Source of the DNA: VRUE01 sp963728045 | GTDB lineage: Bacteria; Actinomycetota; Thermoleophilia; Solirubrobacterales; 70-9 | Reading direction: 5' to 3' | NCBI GenBank assembly: GCA_963728045.1 | Contig: CAVSIE010000002.1 | Span: forward strand, 62,001-126,000 | DNA length: 64,000 bases | In this document: in pieces, positions 41,026 to 52,050 of the stretch | Position numbering within the stretch: the first letter of the stretch is position 1 | Layout: every line of letters starts with the position of its first letter | The notes under the pieces: model-generated | The model's database searches: none | The model's input: the letters and a program-made list of their open reading frames with translations, nothing else | What the model was told of the DNA's origin: nothing | Program-made: the position numbers and the translations under genes

Positions 41026-41671
41026 GTTCGGGGCTCCTTTGGGGTCGTTTCGGTTTCGCCGCCGGCGCCTGCCTCTCGGCATCGGGTGGAGGGGCTTTCT
41101 TGCGGGCGGCTGGCTGCCGTTTCGGCGCCGGACGCTCCTCCCGTTTCTGCCGGCTCTCGCGGCCCTCGTCGCGCTCAGCGCGGCGCGGAGGCTGCCGCTC
41201 GGCGCGACTCGGTCGCTCACGCTCGCGCCTGGCGAGCGGAGTCTCGCAGTAGGGACAGAGCGACCAGCGCGGGTCGACCGGCTTGCCGCAGCTGCCGCAG
41301 GGATCCTTGAGGCGGCGCTGGCACTTGGGGCAACGCAGGAAGCTCTTCTCGATCGGGAACTCGCAGTTCGGGCAGGAGGCCTCGGTCAGCTGACGCACCC
41401 GCAGCTCGGCTGCCTTGATCTCGACCTCGCGCTCATGGGCATCCTCGAGGAACTCCGGCGGCCGCACGATCGCGTAGACCGCGGTGCCGATATAGGGGAA
41501 GAAGGAGCCGACGGTGGCGCAGGCGACCAGGAAGGGGTCGGAGATGCGGCGCTTGGCGTCGAGGTAGGTGTAGACGATCAGCGCCAGCCAGACGACGACC
41601 ACCATCAATACGAGCAGGCTGACGACCAGGTTGAGGCCGCTGTTGCTGATGCCGAAGATCGCTGTAGACAT
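40994..41671 (-). CDS. membrane protein with double zinc ribbon and basic tail
   Basis: The 225-residue protein starts with two membrane segments (residues 13-37 and about 47-67), followed by a helix with VRPPEFLEDAHEREVEIKA and then two or more zinc-ribbon CxxC pairs: SCPNCEFPI, RCPKCQRRL, PCGSCGKPV and LCPYCETPL. The last 80 residues are Arg/Pro/Lys/Glu-rich and disordered. The layout fits zinc-ribbon membrane proteins common in actinomycetes, with unknown role. It overlaps the ndk start by 32 bp. Confidence 0.7.
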   Translation of the reverse strand: MSTAIFGISNSGLNLVVSLLVLMVVVVWLALIVYTYLDAKRRISDPFLVACATVGSFFPYIGTAVYAIVRPPEFLEDAHEREVEIKAAELRVRQLTEASCPNCEFPIEKSFLRCPKCQRRLKDPCGSCGKPVDPRWSLCPYCETPLARRERERPSRAERQPPRRAERDEGRESRQKREERPAPKRQPAARKKAPPPDAERQAPAAKPKRPQRSPEREPDPDPRQA

Positions 41672-41735
41672 GGGCTTGGGGCGCGCCGGGAGGGAGCGCG
41701 AGTCTACTTCGCCGCGCCTGGCGGGAAACCTCTGC

Positions 41736-41864
41736 TCAGAGGAAAAGCCTGCCGAACAGGTAGCCGATGCCGAAAAAGACGAGGATCACCACGGCGACGA
41801 CCGCGGCGACCAGGGCCATCATCGAGAGCAATTCCGAGCCGGCGCTCCTGTTCACGCGATCCAT
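41736..41864 (-). CDS. small single-pass membrane protein, 42 aa
   Basis: From ATG 41864 the product reads MDRVNRSAGSELLSMMALV-, a hydrophobic helix of about 25 residues and the end GYLFGRLFL. It is one membrane segment with a short polar N-terminus. It lies 13 bp downstream of folC on the same strand, so it is probably cotranscribed. I do not recognise a family; the longer frame upstream overlaps folC and is not used. Confidence 0.5.
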   Translation of the reverse strand: MDRVNRSAGSELLSMMALVAAVVAVVILVFFGIGYLFGRLFL

Positions 41865-41877
41865 CCTCGCATAGGAC

Positions 41878-43068
41878 TCAGGACGCGAGAATGGCGCGCG
41901 CGGACGCCAGGGCGTAGTGCGAGCCGGTGACGAGGAGGATCGCATCGGCATCGAGGGCGAGACGGCGACCGCGGTTTACCGCCGCGGTGAAATCGGGCTC
42001 CGTCTCGGCGGCGAGACCGGCAGCTGCGCAGAGCTCTGCCAGCTCACCGGCTGGGCGCGTTAAGGCCCCCGGCAGGCCGCGCGCGGCCAGGACCCCGGCG
42101 TCAAGCTCGGTGCAGACCACCCGCTCCAGCACCGGGGAGAGGGCGCGGACCATCGCCGCCGCGTCCTTGTCGCCGAGGATTGCCAGGCAGGCGACGATCG
42201 GGTGACCGTCCGCGACCTCCGCCAGCGCCTCGGCGAGGGCAGAGGCGCCGTCGGGATTGTGGGCGGCGTCGAGGAAGGTCGGCGGACCCTCGGCCACCCG
42301 CTCGAGGCGGCCGGGAACGGTCAGAGTCGCCGCGACCTCGGCGACTCTGGAGGGGTCGAGCTCGCCGAGGAAAGCCTCGGCCGCGGCCATCGCCAGGGCG
42401 AAGTTGCGCCGCTGGAAGCGCCCCGGCGCCCGCAGCCGCACCTCCTCGCCGGGGTCCTCGGACGCCCGCACCAGGCGGGCCCCGCGCTTGGCCGCGGTGC
42501 GCTCAGCGAGCTGCTCGACCTCGGGGCTCACCCGGCCGACGACCAGGATCGAGTGATCGCGCAGGACGGCGAGCTTCTCGGCGGCGATCTCGGCCTCGGT
42601 CCCGCCCAGCCACTCGGTGTGGTCGAGGCCGACCGAGGTAAGCACCGTCACCCGCGAGGGGATCGTGTTGGTCGCGTCGAGCCTTCCCCCCAGCCCGGCC
42701 TCGATCGCGGCGACCTCGACCCTCGCCGTGGCCAGGGCGGCGAAGGCGGCCCCGGTCGCCAGCTCGAACTGGGTCACCTCCTCCCCGTCCTCGAGCGCGC
42801 GGTTGACGCTCTCCGCGGCCTGGGCGGCGCCCTCAACCGCCACGGCGAACTCGGACTCGCCGATCTCCTCGCCGTGGACCAGAACCCGCTGCGACCAGCG
42901 TTCGGCGTGGGGCGAGACGCAGGCGCCAGCGGCAAGCCCGTGAGCTTCGAGCAGCGCCGCCGTCATCCGGGTCACCGACGACTTGCCGTTGGTGCCGACG
43001 ACGTGGACCGAGGCGAACCGGTGCTGCGGCATCCCGAGCGCCGTGCTGAGCCGGCGCATCCGCTCCAA
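41878..43068 (-). CDS. folC: folylpolyglutamate/dihydrofolate synthase
   Basis: FolC adds glutamate to folates (or makes dihydrofolate). The protein has the ATP loop SVHVVGTNGKSSVTRM, the GGRLDATNTI omega loop and DAAHNPDGA. The first canonical start is TTG 43068 (LERMRRLSTALG), but coding similarity continues upstream as AYLDSLEPIGWKLG to about 43117, right at the valS stop; the only candidate start there is an unusual ATA (about 43122) behind a GGAGGAG. So the N-terminal 17-18 residues are probably missing from the given coordinates. The stop is 13 bp before a small membrane gene. Confidence 0.93.
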   Translation of the reverse strand: MERMRRLSTALGMPQHRFASVHVVGTNGKSSVTRMTAALLEAHGLAAGACVSPHAERWSQRVLVHGEEIGESEFAVAVEGAAQAAESVNRALEDGEEVTQFELATGAAFAALATARVEVAAIEAGLGGRLDATNTIPSRVTVLTSVGLDHTEWLGGTEAEIAAEKLAVLRDHSILVVGRVSPEVEQLAERTAAKRGARLVRASEDPGEEVRLRAPGRFQRRNFALAMAAAEAFLGELDPSRVAEVAATLTVPGRLERVAEGPPTFLDAAHNPDGASALAEALAEVADGHPIVACLAILGDKDAAAMVRALSPVLERVVCTELDAGVLAARGLPGALTRPAGELAELCAAAGLAAETEPDFTAAVNRGRRLALDADAILLVTGSHYALASARAILAS

Positions 43069-43118
43069 GCCCAGCTTCCAGCCAATCGGCTCGAGCGAAT
43101 CGAGGTACGCCTCAGCGT

Positions 43119-45689
43119 CTATTCGGACAGCTCCTCCAGCTCGGCGCGGTGGCGCTCGAGCTTTTCGCGCTCCTCTTCGACCAGCTCCGCCGGCGCCTTG
43201 GCGACGAACTTCTCGTTGGCCAGCTTGCCCTCTGCGCGGGCGACCTCGGAGCGCAGCTCCTCGCGCCGTTTCTCCAGCCGCGCCGCAACCGCCTCGGCGT
43301 CGATCTCAGCCGAGGCGAGCACCCTGACCGGGCCGACCGAGGCGATCGGGTCGCCACCGTCCTCGGCGAACTCGAAGCGGGAGAGGCGGCCGACGAACTC
43401 GTGCGGCTGCTCGCCCTCGACCCGGGCCGAAAGCCGAGTCGCAGCCGGCGCCTCGACCATGTCGCGCCAGGCGCGCAGGCGGCGGGTCAGCTCGATCCAC
43501 CGCTCGACCTCCGCCTCCGCCGCGGGGTCGAACAGCGACTCGTCCGCCTCCGGGAAGGGATGGACCGCCAGGTGGCCTTCGCGAGCCGGGTGGTAGCGCC
43601 AGACCTCCTCGGTGACGAAGGGCATGATCGGGTGCAACAGCCCCAGCACGCGCTCCAGCGCCCAGAGCAGCGTCGCCGAGGCGTCCTCCTCACCCTCGTA
43701 GAGGCGGGGCTTGGCAATCTCCAGGTACCAGTCGCAGAGCTCCGACCAGAAGAACCCGTAGGCCTCGGCGGCGGCATGGGCGAAGTCGTAGGAGTCGAGC
43801 CTGGCGCTGACCGAGCCGATCGTGCGCTCCAGCCGCGAGAGGATCCAGCGGTCCTCGACCCGCGAGGGCTGGGGGTTTCCAGGGCTGCCGTCGCCCGCGT
43901 TCAGCAGGATCAAGCGCGAGGCGTTCCAGAGCTTGTTGGAAAGGTCGCGACCCTGCTGCACCTTGGCGTCGGAGTAGCGCACGTCCTGGGTCGAGGACAT
44001 CGCCAGTAGCCCGAAGCGCAATGCGTCGGCGCCGTGCACGTCGATCTCCTCCAGCGGGTCGATCCCCGTGCCGAGGCTCTTCGACATCCGCCGCCCGTCG
44101 CGGGCCTGGATCACCGAGTGCACGTAGACGTCGCGGAAGGGCACGTCGCCGGGGAACTCGAGCCCGGTCATGATCATCCGCGCGACCCAGAGGAAGAGGA
44201 TCTCGCGCGCCGTGGTGAGGAAGCTGGTCGGGTAGAAGGCGCGCAGCTCCGGGGTGTCGTCGGGCCAGCCGAGCGTCGCGAACGGCCAGATCGCCGAGCT
44301 GAACCAGGTGTCGAGCACGTCCTCCTCCTGGCGCGGCTCGGCGTCGCAGATGCCGCAGCGCTCCGGGGCTTCCTCTCCGACCCAGATCTCCCCGCAGCCC
44401 TCGCCGCCGCAGTACCAGACCGGGATCCTGTGCCCCCACCAGAGCTGGCGCGAGATGCACCAGGGGCGGATCTCCTTCATCCAGTCGAGGTAGACGCGCT
44501 TCCACTGCGGCGGGGTGATCCGCACCTCGTCGCGCTGCACCGCCTCGATCGCCGGCTTCGCCAGCTCGTCCATGCGGCAGAACCACTGCAGCGAGATCAG
44601 CGGCTCGATTCGCTCGCCGGAGCGGTGCGAGAAGGGGACCGAGTGGACGTAGGGCTCCTCGGCGCGCAGCAGGCTCTGCTCGCGCAGCTCCGCGACCACC
44701 GCTTCCTGGGCCTCGGGCAAGGTCATGCCGGCATAGGCCTCCCCCGCCTCCTCGCTCATCCGCCCGTCGGGGCCGATCACGCCGATCTCCTCCAGCCCGT
44801 GCTTGCGGCCGATCTCGAAGTCGTTGACGTCGTGCCCGGGGGTGATCTTCAACGCGCCGGTGCCGAACTCGGGGTCGACGTGCTCGTCGGCGATTATCGG
44901 CAGGCGGCGACCGACGAGGGGCAGGATGCAGTGTTGCCCGACGAGGTCGGCGTAGCGCTCGTCGCTCGGGTTGACGGCGACGGCGGTGTCGGCCAGCATC
45001 GTCTCCGGCCGCACGGTGGCGACCGTCAGCACGCGCTCGGAGCCCTCGACCGGGTAGTCGATCGAGTAGAGCGTGTCCTCCACCTCGCGGTTCTCGACCT
45101 CGAGGTCGGAGATCGCCGAGTGCGAGCCCGGGTCCCAGTTGACCATGTAGTTGTCGCGGTAGATGTAGCCCTTGTCGTAGAGCTGCTTGAAGACCCGGTA
45201 GACCGCGCGCACGTAGCCCTCGTCGAGGGTGAAGCGCTCGCGCTCGTAGTCGCAGGAAGCGCCGAGCCGCTTGTACTGCTCGACGATCCGTGAGCCGTAC
45301 TCCTCCTTCCAGGCCCAGACCCGCTCGACGAACTCCTCGCGGCCAAGCTCGTGGCGGGTCCTGCCTTCCGCCCGCAGCTCTTTCTCGACCACCGCCTGGG
45401 TGGCGATCCCAGCGTGGTCGGTGCCGAGGATCCAGAGCGCGTTGCGGCCCCGCATCCGGTTCATGCGGACGAGGGCGTCCTGCATCGCCCCGTTGAGGGC
45501 GTGGCCCATGTGCAGGGCGCCGGTGACGTTGGGTGGCGGGATCGCCACCGAGAAGTTCTCCGCCGGCGCGCCCTCGGCGTCGGGGTGGAAGTAACCGCCC
45601 TCGACCCACTCGGCGAACACCCGCCCCTCGATCTCACCCGGGTCGTAGCGGGTGGTTTCCTCCAGCCTTTGCCGCTGCGCAGCGTCCAC
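43119..45689 (-). CDS. valS: valyl-tRNA synthetase
   Basis: ValS charges tRNA-Val. The 856-residue enzyme has PPPNVTGALHMGHALN (HIGH motif), a CP1 editing domain with TVRPETMLADTAVAV, a cysteine cluster, and RRMSKSLGTGIDP (KMSKS), then a C-terminal coiled-coil arm (RLEKRREELRSEVARAEGKL) typical of bacterial ValS. folC follows with its coding region running into the valS stop, so they are likely coupled. Confidence 0.97.
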   Translation of the reverse strand: MDAAQRQRLEETTRYDPGEIEGRVFAEWVEGGYFHPDAEGAPAENFSVAIPPPNVTGALHMGHALNGAMQDALVRMNRMRGRNALWILGTDHAGIATQAVVEKELRAEGRTRHELGREEFVERVWAWKEEYGSRIVEQYKRLGASCDYERERFTLDEGYVRAVYRVFKQLYDKGYIYRDNYMVNWDPGSHSAISDLEVENREVEDTLYSIDYPVEGSERVLTVATVRPETMLADTAVAVNPSDERYADLVGQHCILPLVGRRLPIIADEHVDPEFGTGALKITPGHDVNDFEIGRKHGLEEIGVIGPDGRMSEEAGEAYAGMTLPEAQEAVVAELREQSLLRAEEPYVHSVPFSHRSGERIEPLISLQWFCRMDELAKPAIEAVQRDEVRITPPQWKRVYLDWMKEIRPWCISRQLWWGHRIPVWYCGGEGCGEIWVGEEAPERCGICDAEPRQEEDVLDTWFSSAIWPFATLGWPDDTPELRAFYPTSFLTTAREILFLWVARMIMTGLEFPGDVPFRDVYVHSVIQARDGRRMSKSLGTGIDPLEEIDVHGADALRFGLLAMSSTQDVRYSDAKVQQGRDLSNKLWNASRLILLNAGDGSPGNPQPSRVEDRWILSRLERTIGSVSARLDSYDFAHAAAEAYGFFWSELCDWYLEIAKPRLYEGEEDASATLLWALERVLGLLHPIMPFVTEEVWRYHPAREGHLAVHPFPEADESLFDPAAEAEVERWIELTRRLRAWRDMVEAPAATRLSARVEGEQPHEFVGRLSRFEFAEDGGDPIASVGPVRVLASAEIDAEAVAARLEKRREELRSEVARAEGKLANEKFVAKAPAELVEEEREKLERHRAELEELSE

Positions 45690-45706
45690 GCGGCGAGTCT
45701 AGATAC

Positions 45707-46993
<1,287 letters not shown>

Positions 46994-47118
46994 CGGGATC
47001 CCCTCCTTGCGGGGCGGAAGTTGCCTACCGGCGTCGGCCCCAACAGCTTAGACGGAGCTTCAAGCCGGCCCTGTAGGCGGCTCATACGCCGCGCCGGCGG
47101 AGGTCCCTTCCACTGAGC

Positions 47119-47134
47119 GGCGGCTTGCGCCGCC
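47119..47134. terminator. GC hairpin downstream of the coiled-coil gene
   Basis: GGCGGC-TTGC-GCCGCC forms a short strong hairpin 15 bp behind the stop of the coiled-coil gene and before clpX on the same strand. No T-run follows, so it is at best a weak or factor-assisted terminator. Confidence 0.35.
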
Positions 47135-47148
47135 GTGCTCGCCCTCGG

Positions 47149-47667
47149 TCAGGCTGCCTGCGCCGGCGGCGGCAGGCGGTCGACGAGGGCAAGCAGCGCA
47201 TCGGTGTGGGCTTTCCGTTCCGCCCGTCCGTCCCTTAGCTCGGCGACGATTTCATCGGTGCGCTTCCTCTCCTCCGCCATGAACTCATCGCCACGGCGGA
47301 GGAGGCTCCCGATGACCTTCTCGCTGCGCAGGCTCATCTCGCGGATGAAGGTTTTGAGGTCGTCCTTTTCGCCCTTGCTTTCCTCCATCCGGCGATCGCT
47401 TTCCTCCATCCGGCGATCGCTTTCCTCCATCCGGCGATCGCTTTCCTCCATCCGGCGATCACTTTCCTCCATCCGGCGATCGAACTCTCCCGTCCGGCGA
47501 TCGAATCGATCGAACGCGGCCATCATCCGATTGAAGGCCTCGGTGTTGCGGTCGAACGCTTCCTCGTTTCGCTCGAAGGCGGCACGGTTCAGCTCCATCA
47601 GCTCCTCGCCGCGCTCCATGTGGCGCTCGATCCGCTCAGACAGTTCCCTTCGGCGCATGGCAGGCAT
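47149..47667 (-). CDS. coiled-coil protein with tandem heptads
   Basis: The 172-residue protein is predicted helical throughout, rich in Glu and Arg, with five consecutive copies of the heptad DRRMEES and a sixth diverged copy (DRRTGEF), flanked by NRMMAAFDRFDRR and a second helix (MSLRSEKVIGSLLRRGDEF). A Met or polar residue occupies each heptad position identically, so it may form a long rod. The repeats are identical at DNA level, suggesting recent expansion. It has no recognisable domain; some hits would be expected to generic coiled-coil proteins only. Confidence 0.7.
   Translation of the reverse strand: MPAMRRRELSERIERHMERGEELMELNRAAFERNEEAFDRNTEAFNRMMAAFDRFDRRTGEFDRRMEESDRRMEESDRRMEESDRRMEESDRRMEESKGEKDDLKTFIREMSLRSEKVIGSLLRRGDEFMAEERKRTDEIVAELRDGRAERKAHTDALLALVDRLPPPAQAA
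47378..47503. repeat. 21-bp tandem repeat inside the coiled-coil gene
   Basis: Five near-identical 21-bp units (on the plus strand CTTTCCTCCATCCGGCGATC plus one base) and one diverged unit run from 47378 to 47503, coding for the DRRMEES heptads. Copy number may vary between strains. Confidence 0.9.
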
Positions 47668-47764
47668 TCTGCCAGGCGAAAACGCGCGAGTGGCGCCCCA
47701 TCTGCGCCGATCTAAAAATTTTCTCGCCCCGAATGCACACGACTGGCCCGTTACGGTTGCGGCG

Positions 47765-48220
47765 ATGACTGCGCCAGTCCGGACTGAGCCGATCGCGGCC
47801 GAGCAGCTGGAGACGCTGCTGCCGATGATCGCCGCCTACCAGCGCTTCTACGAGGTCGAAGAGATCGACGATGCGCGCAACCGCGCCTTCTTCCGCCGTT
47901 TCCTCGCCCCCAGCGACGACGGCATGCTGATCGGCGCCTGGCGCGAGGGCGAGCTAGTCGGCTACGCCTGCCTCTACTGGCACTTCTCCTCGACCGACGC
48001 CGCCGAGACGGTGCTGATGAACGATCTCTACGTCGACCCAGCCGTGCGCGGCCATGGAGTCGGCCGTGCCCTGATCGAGGCCAGCGCCGACGTGGCCCGC
48101 GAGCGTGGCTCCCACCACCTCGAGTGGAGGACCGCGCCCGACAACGCCACAGCGCAGCGCCTCTACGACTCGACCGGCGCCCAGCGCTCCACCTGGGTCG
48201 AGTACGAGCTCGGCCTTTAG
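47765..48220 (+). CDS. GNAT family N-acetyltransferase
   Basis: The 151-residue protein (ATG 47765, MTAPVRTEPIAAEQLETLLP) has the acetyl-CoA fold: VLMNDLYVDPAVRGHGVGRALIEASADVARERG contains the R-x-x-G-x-G/A pyrophosphate loop, followed by HHLEWRTAPDNATAQRLYDSTGA, the typical tail. The substrate is unknown. It is transcribed opposite to its neighbours and converges with the M23 gene, overlapping by 4 bp. Confidence 0.9.
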   Translation: MTAPVRTEPIAAEQLETLLPMIAAYQRFYEVEEIDDARNRAFFRRFLAPSDDGMLIGAWREGELVGYACLYWHFSSTDAAETVLMNDLYVDPAVRGHGVGRALIEASADVARERGSHHLEWRTAPDNATAQRLYDSTGAQRSTWVEYELGL

Positions 48221-48728
48221 TCGGACCGATCCCAGCGGCGCAGGATCGGCTCGGGGTCGACCGGCCGGCCGCGCTCGTGGATCTCGAAGTGGAGGTGACA
48301 GCCGACCGTGCGGGCATTGCCGGTCCTCCCAACCCCGCCGACGCGCTGTCCGGCCCAGACGGACTCCCCCTTACGCGCCAGCGCCGGGCGATGTAGGTGG
48401 GAGTAGAAGTAGGCGCGGCGCTCGCCGGCGCCGCGGATCAGCAGGAAGTTGCCGTAGAGGACAGGGTCGTAGCCGCTACGGGCGACCCTGCCGCTCGCCG
48501 CCGCGACCAGCTCGGCGCCGCAAGCGGCGACTATGTCGAAGCCCTCATGTATGCGCCCACCACTGCGTGGCGCGCCGAACTCGCCGATCGCTCCCCGCAC
48601 CCAATGAGGACCCTGCACGGGAAAGGCATGTTCGCGGTAGGAGACGCTCCCATCGCGGGGAGTGGCCTCGCCGGCAGAAACCGGGGCGAGAGCCGCGAGC
48701 AGGACTAGGGCGAGAAGGGCGGAGCGCC

Positions 48729-48732
<4 letters not shown>
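48217..48732 (-). CDS. secreted M23 family metallopeptidase, CTG start
   Basis: From CTG 48732, overlapping the clpP stop, the product (171 residues) begins with a signal peptide, LRRSALLALVLLAALAPVSA, then the LytM/M23 domain with the zinc ligands in HEGFDI and HLHFE, and GNFLLIRGAG. A GTG at 48618 would give only 133 residues and cut off the signal peptide, which is why I prefer the CTG. M23 enzymes cut peptide crosslinks in peptidoglycan or act in sporulation or division. It is translationally linked to clpP. Confidence 0.8.
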
Positions 48733-49313
<581 letters not shown>

Positions 49314-50453
49314 GGACCGCACTCTATAGAAGGCCCACGCTGGACCCGCCGCGCGCCTTGGCTCGTACATCGCCCGGTCCGCGGCCACCAGCAGGTCCTC
49401 GGCCGGCGGGCAGCCGTGCTCGTCGTAGAGGGCAATGCCGACGCTGGCGGAGAGTCGCGCCGGCTGCCCCTCGAAGGTCAGCTCCGAAGCGGCCAGGGCC
49501 TCGACCAGCCGCGTCGCGACACCCTCCGCGGCGGACCCGTCCGCCTCGGGCAGCAGCACGGCGAACTCGTCGCCCCCTAACCGGGCGGCGATGCCGTCGG
49601 CGTGGCGACCGACCGTGTCGCTTTGACGCAGGTTGCCCCGCAGCGTCTCGGCCACCGCGAGCAGCGCCTCGTCGCCGGCGGCGTGTCCCAGCTCGTCGTT
49701 GATCTGCTTGAAGCGGTCGAGGTCGAGCACGAGCACCGCCCCGCCCATGCCGTAGCGACGCGTGTAGGCGAGCTGTGCCGTTAGCTCTTCGTCAAAGCGC
49801 CTGCGGTTGAAGAGGCCGGTGAGCGGGTCGCGCTGGGAGAGCCGCTCCAGCTCCTGCTCCAGCTCCTTGCGGTCGGTGATGTCGCGGGCGACGGCGTAGA
49901 TGACGTGCTCCTCGGGCAGCGGTACCGAGGTCCACTCGAGCCAGCGCACCACGCCGTCCCTGTCGAAGTAGCGGTTCTGGAACTGCACGGTGGTGCGACC
50001 GTCCGAGAGCGCTGCCGCCTCCGCTTCGGTTCTCTCGCGATCGTCGGGGTGGACGAAGTCGAGGAAGGGGCGGTCGATCAGGTCCTCTTCCCGGTAGCCG
50101 AGGGCTCGCTCGAAAGCGGGGTTGACCGACTTGAAGCAGCCGTCGAAGCCGGCGATGCTGATCATGTCGAGCGAGAGGTTGAAGTGGCGCGCGCTCTCTG
50201 CCTCGAGAGCCCGCATCCTCGTCGCGAAGTGGCCGGCGAGGCCGCCGACGAAGAGGAAGACGAGAGCCCGGTTGAAGTAGCCGAGCGGGGTGATCGGGGC
50301 GTTGTCGACGATCACCCACACGGTCGAGAGCGCGAAGGCTACCGCGGCCGCGACCAGCCCGGCGCGCGTGCCCAGGGCCATCCCCGCCAGCACGACCGGA
50401 ATCACGTAGAGGAAGGTGATCGCATCGCCGAGCGTGCCGATCGCGAAGCGCAT
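49314..50453 (-). CDS. membrane PAS-GGDEF protein, in frame with clpP
   Basis: The protein starts near ATG 50453 (MRFAIGTLGDAITFLYVIPV; an earlier non-ATG start is likely) and has four to five membrane segments, a PAS domain (AGFDGCFKSVNPAFERALGY to DITDRKELE), then a GGDEF domain with DPLTGLFNRRRFDEEL and RLGGDEFAVLL. Diguanylate cyclases make c-di-GMP. Between the R-x-x-D I-site region (RQSD) and the GGDEF loop there are eight extra residues, HADGIAAR. After the normal end (ADRAMYEPRRAAGPAWAFYR) no stop occurs; the frame passes six codons later into the clpP ATG. So the given 3' limit marks the clpP start, not a real stop. Confidence 0.75.
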
Positions 50454-50526
50454 GCCGAAGATCGCCGCGAACAGCGCAGCCGCAAGGAGCGCGGCGTGGC
50501 TAGAACGTCCGGCTAGGAAGGGCTGG

Positions 50527-51918
50527 CTAGGACTCGGAGCCTGGAGTCCAGAGGGAGCCGGCCTGCTCGCGCTCCTTCTCCGGCGTCCAGATTTTCTCGC
50601 GAGCCTCGGCCTGCTCGAGCGGGATCGGCTTCGCCGACTCGGCGACGAGGTCGATCGCACGGCGGATCCGGATGTCCTCGCGGACCATCGCGTCACGGCC
50701 GTTCTCGCGCAGCCGCGCCAGCAGCTTCTCCGGTGTGGTGCGCTCGTGCTCGGCAGTGTGGGCGAGCGCCTCGACCATCTCCTCCTCGGAGACCTCGATC
50801 GCCTCGGCCTCGGCGATCGCCGCCAGCACCGACTCTCGCTTCAGCTCGCGTTCGGCATCAGGTTTCGATTCCTCGATCACCTCATCGCGGCTTTTGCCCT
50901 GCATCTGGAGGTAGGCGTCGGGGCTCATCCCGCGCGCGGCGAGCTGGCGTTCGACCCGCTCCCAGCGCTCCACCGCGCGCGCCATGGCGAGCTCCTCCGG
51001 CAGCTCGACGTTGGCGGCGTCGACCGCGGCGTCGACCGCGGCGATGCGGAAGTCCTCCTCGATCCGCTGCCCGGCGACCTCCGAGACCTTCTCGCGGATG
51101 TCGGCGCGCAGCTCGTCGAGAGTGTCGAACTCGGAGGCCTCGGCGGCGAGCTCGTCGTCGAGGTCGGGCAGGATCTTCTCGCGCACCTCCTTGACCGTGA
51201 CCGTGAAGACCGCCTCCTTGCCGGCGAGCTGCTCGGCCCGGTAGTCGCCCGGAAAGGAGACCTCGACCTCGCGCTCCTCGCCTGCGTTGGCGCCGGCGAG
51301 CTGCTCCTCGAAACCCTCGACCAGCTGGCCGCTGCCCAGCTCGAGGCGGTAGTCGGCTGCCTTGCCGCCCTCGAACGCCTGGTCGTCGACCAGGCCCTCG
51401 AAGTCGATCAGCAGCACGTCGCCCTCGGCGGCCGCTCGCTCGACCGGCTCGAGTCGTGCGAACCCTTCGCGAACCCGCTCGATCTCCCGCTCGACGATGT
51501 CGTCGGGCACTTCCGGCTCGCCCTTGCCGACCTCGAGGCCCTTGTACTCGCCCAGTGTCGCCGGGGGGCGCACGCCTACCTCGAGCTTGAAGCCGAGCGG
51601 CTCGCCCTCGTCCCCAGGGGTCGAGACGATCTCGATGCTCGGGTCGCCGATCGGGCTGACGCCCGAGGCGAGCAGAGCCCGCTCGTACCACTCGGGCAGC
51701 GAGTCGCGCAGGGCCTCCTCGAGCACGGCGCCGTAGCCGAGCCGCTGAATCACCAGCGACGGCGGCGCCTTTCCTTTGCGGAAGCCGGGCAGCCGCATCT
51801 CCCGTGCGAGGGAGCGGGCGGCGCGCTGAACGCCGCGGTCGACGTCCTCGGCCGGGACCTCTACCTCGACCCGGGCGCGGGAACCGGGGAGCTCGGTGAC
51901 GGTGGTCTGCATCTGCAA
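50527..51918 (-). CDS. tig: trigger factor
   Basis: Trigger factor is the ribosome-bound chaperone and prolyl isomerase. The 463-residue product has the ribosome-binding signature GFRKGKAPPSLV near residue 45, the FKBP-like PPIase domain (VLLIDFEGLVDDQAFEGGKA, GEEREVEVSFPGDY) and a long helical C-terminus. It precedes the GGDEF-clpP frame and clpX on the same strand, the common tig-clpP-clpX arrangement with an insertion in between. Confidence 0.96.
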   Translation of the reverse strand: MQMQTTVTELPGSRARVEVEVPAEDVDRGVQRAARSLAREMRLPGFRKGKAPPSLVIQRLGYGAVLEEALRDSLPEWYERALLASGVSPIGDPSIEIVSTPGDEGEPLGFKLEVGVRPPATLGEYKGLEVGKGEPEVPDDIVEREIERVREGFARLEPVERAAAEGDVLLIDFEGLVDDQAFEGGKAADYRLELGSGQLVEGFEEQLAGANAGEEREVEVSFPGDYRAEQLAGKEAVFTVTVKEVREKILPDLDDELAAEASEFDTLDELRADIREKVSEVAGQRIEEDFRIAAVDAAVDAANVELPEELAMARAVERWERVERQLAARGMSPDAYLQMQGKSRDEVIEESKPDAERELKRESVLAAIAEAEAIEVSEEEMVEALAHTAEHERTTPEKLLARLRENGRDAMVREDIRIRRAIDLVAESAKPIPLEQAEAREKIWTPEKEREQAGSLWTPGSES

Positions 51919-51924
51919 CTGACC

Positions 51925-52050
51925 CTAGCGACGCAAGAGCATCTGGCGCATTGCCGCGGCGAAGTCGATCGCGAAGGAGAGGCCACGGCCGAGCGGACCG
52001 GTGACCAGCCAGGCCTTGAGCCGAGCTATGCCGCCGCCGTTCCTACTCAT
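51925..52050 (-). CDS. small ORF, 41 aa, possible membrane-binding peptide
   Basis: ATG 52048-52050 overlaps the stop of the spermidine-synthase-like gene (ATGAGTAG) and opens a frame to 51925 that ends 7 bp before tig. The product MSRNGGGIARLKAWLVTGPL-GRGLSFAIDFAAAMRQMLLRR has an amphipathic helix with basic ends. Position, overlap and composition favour translation; no family is recognised. Confidence 0.45.
   Translation of the reverse strand: MSRNGGGIARLKAWLVTGPLGRGLSFAIDFAAAMRQMLLRR

Noticed and set aside
47378..47503. Possible CRISPR array
   Set aside because: The repeat is 21 bp without spacers and codes for heptads in a clear protein gene.
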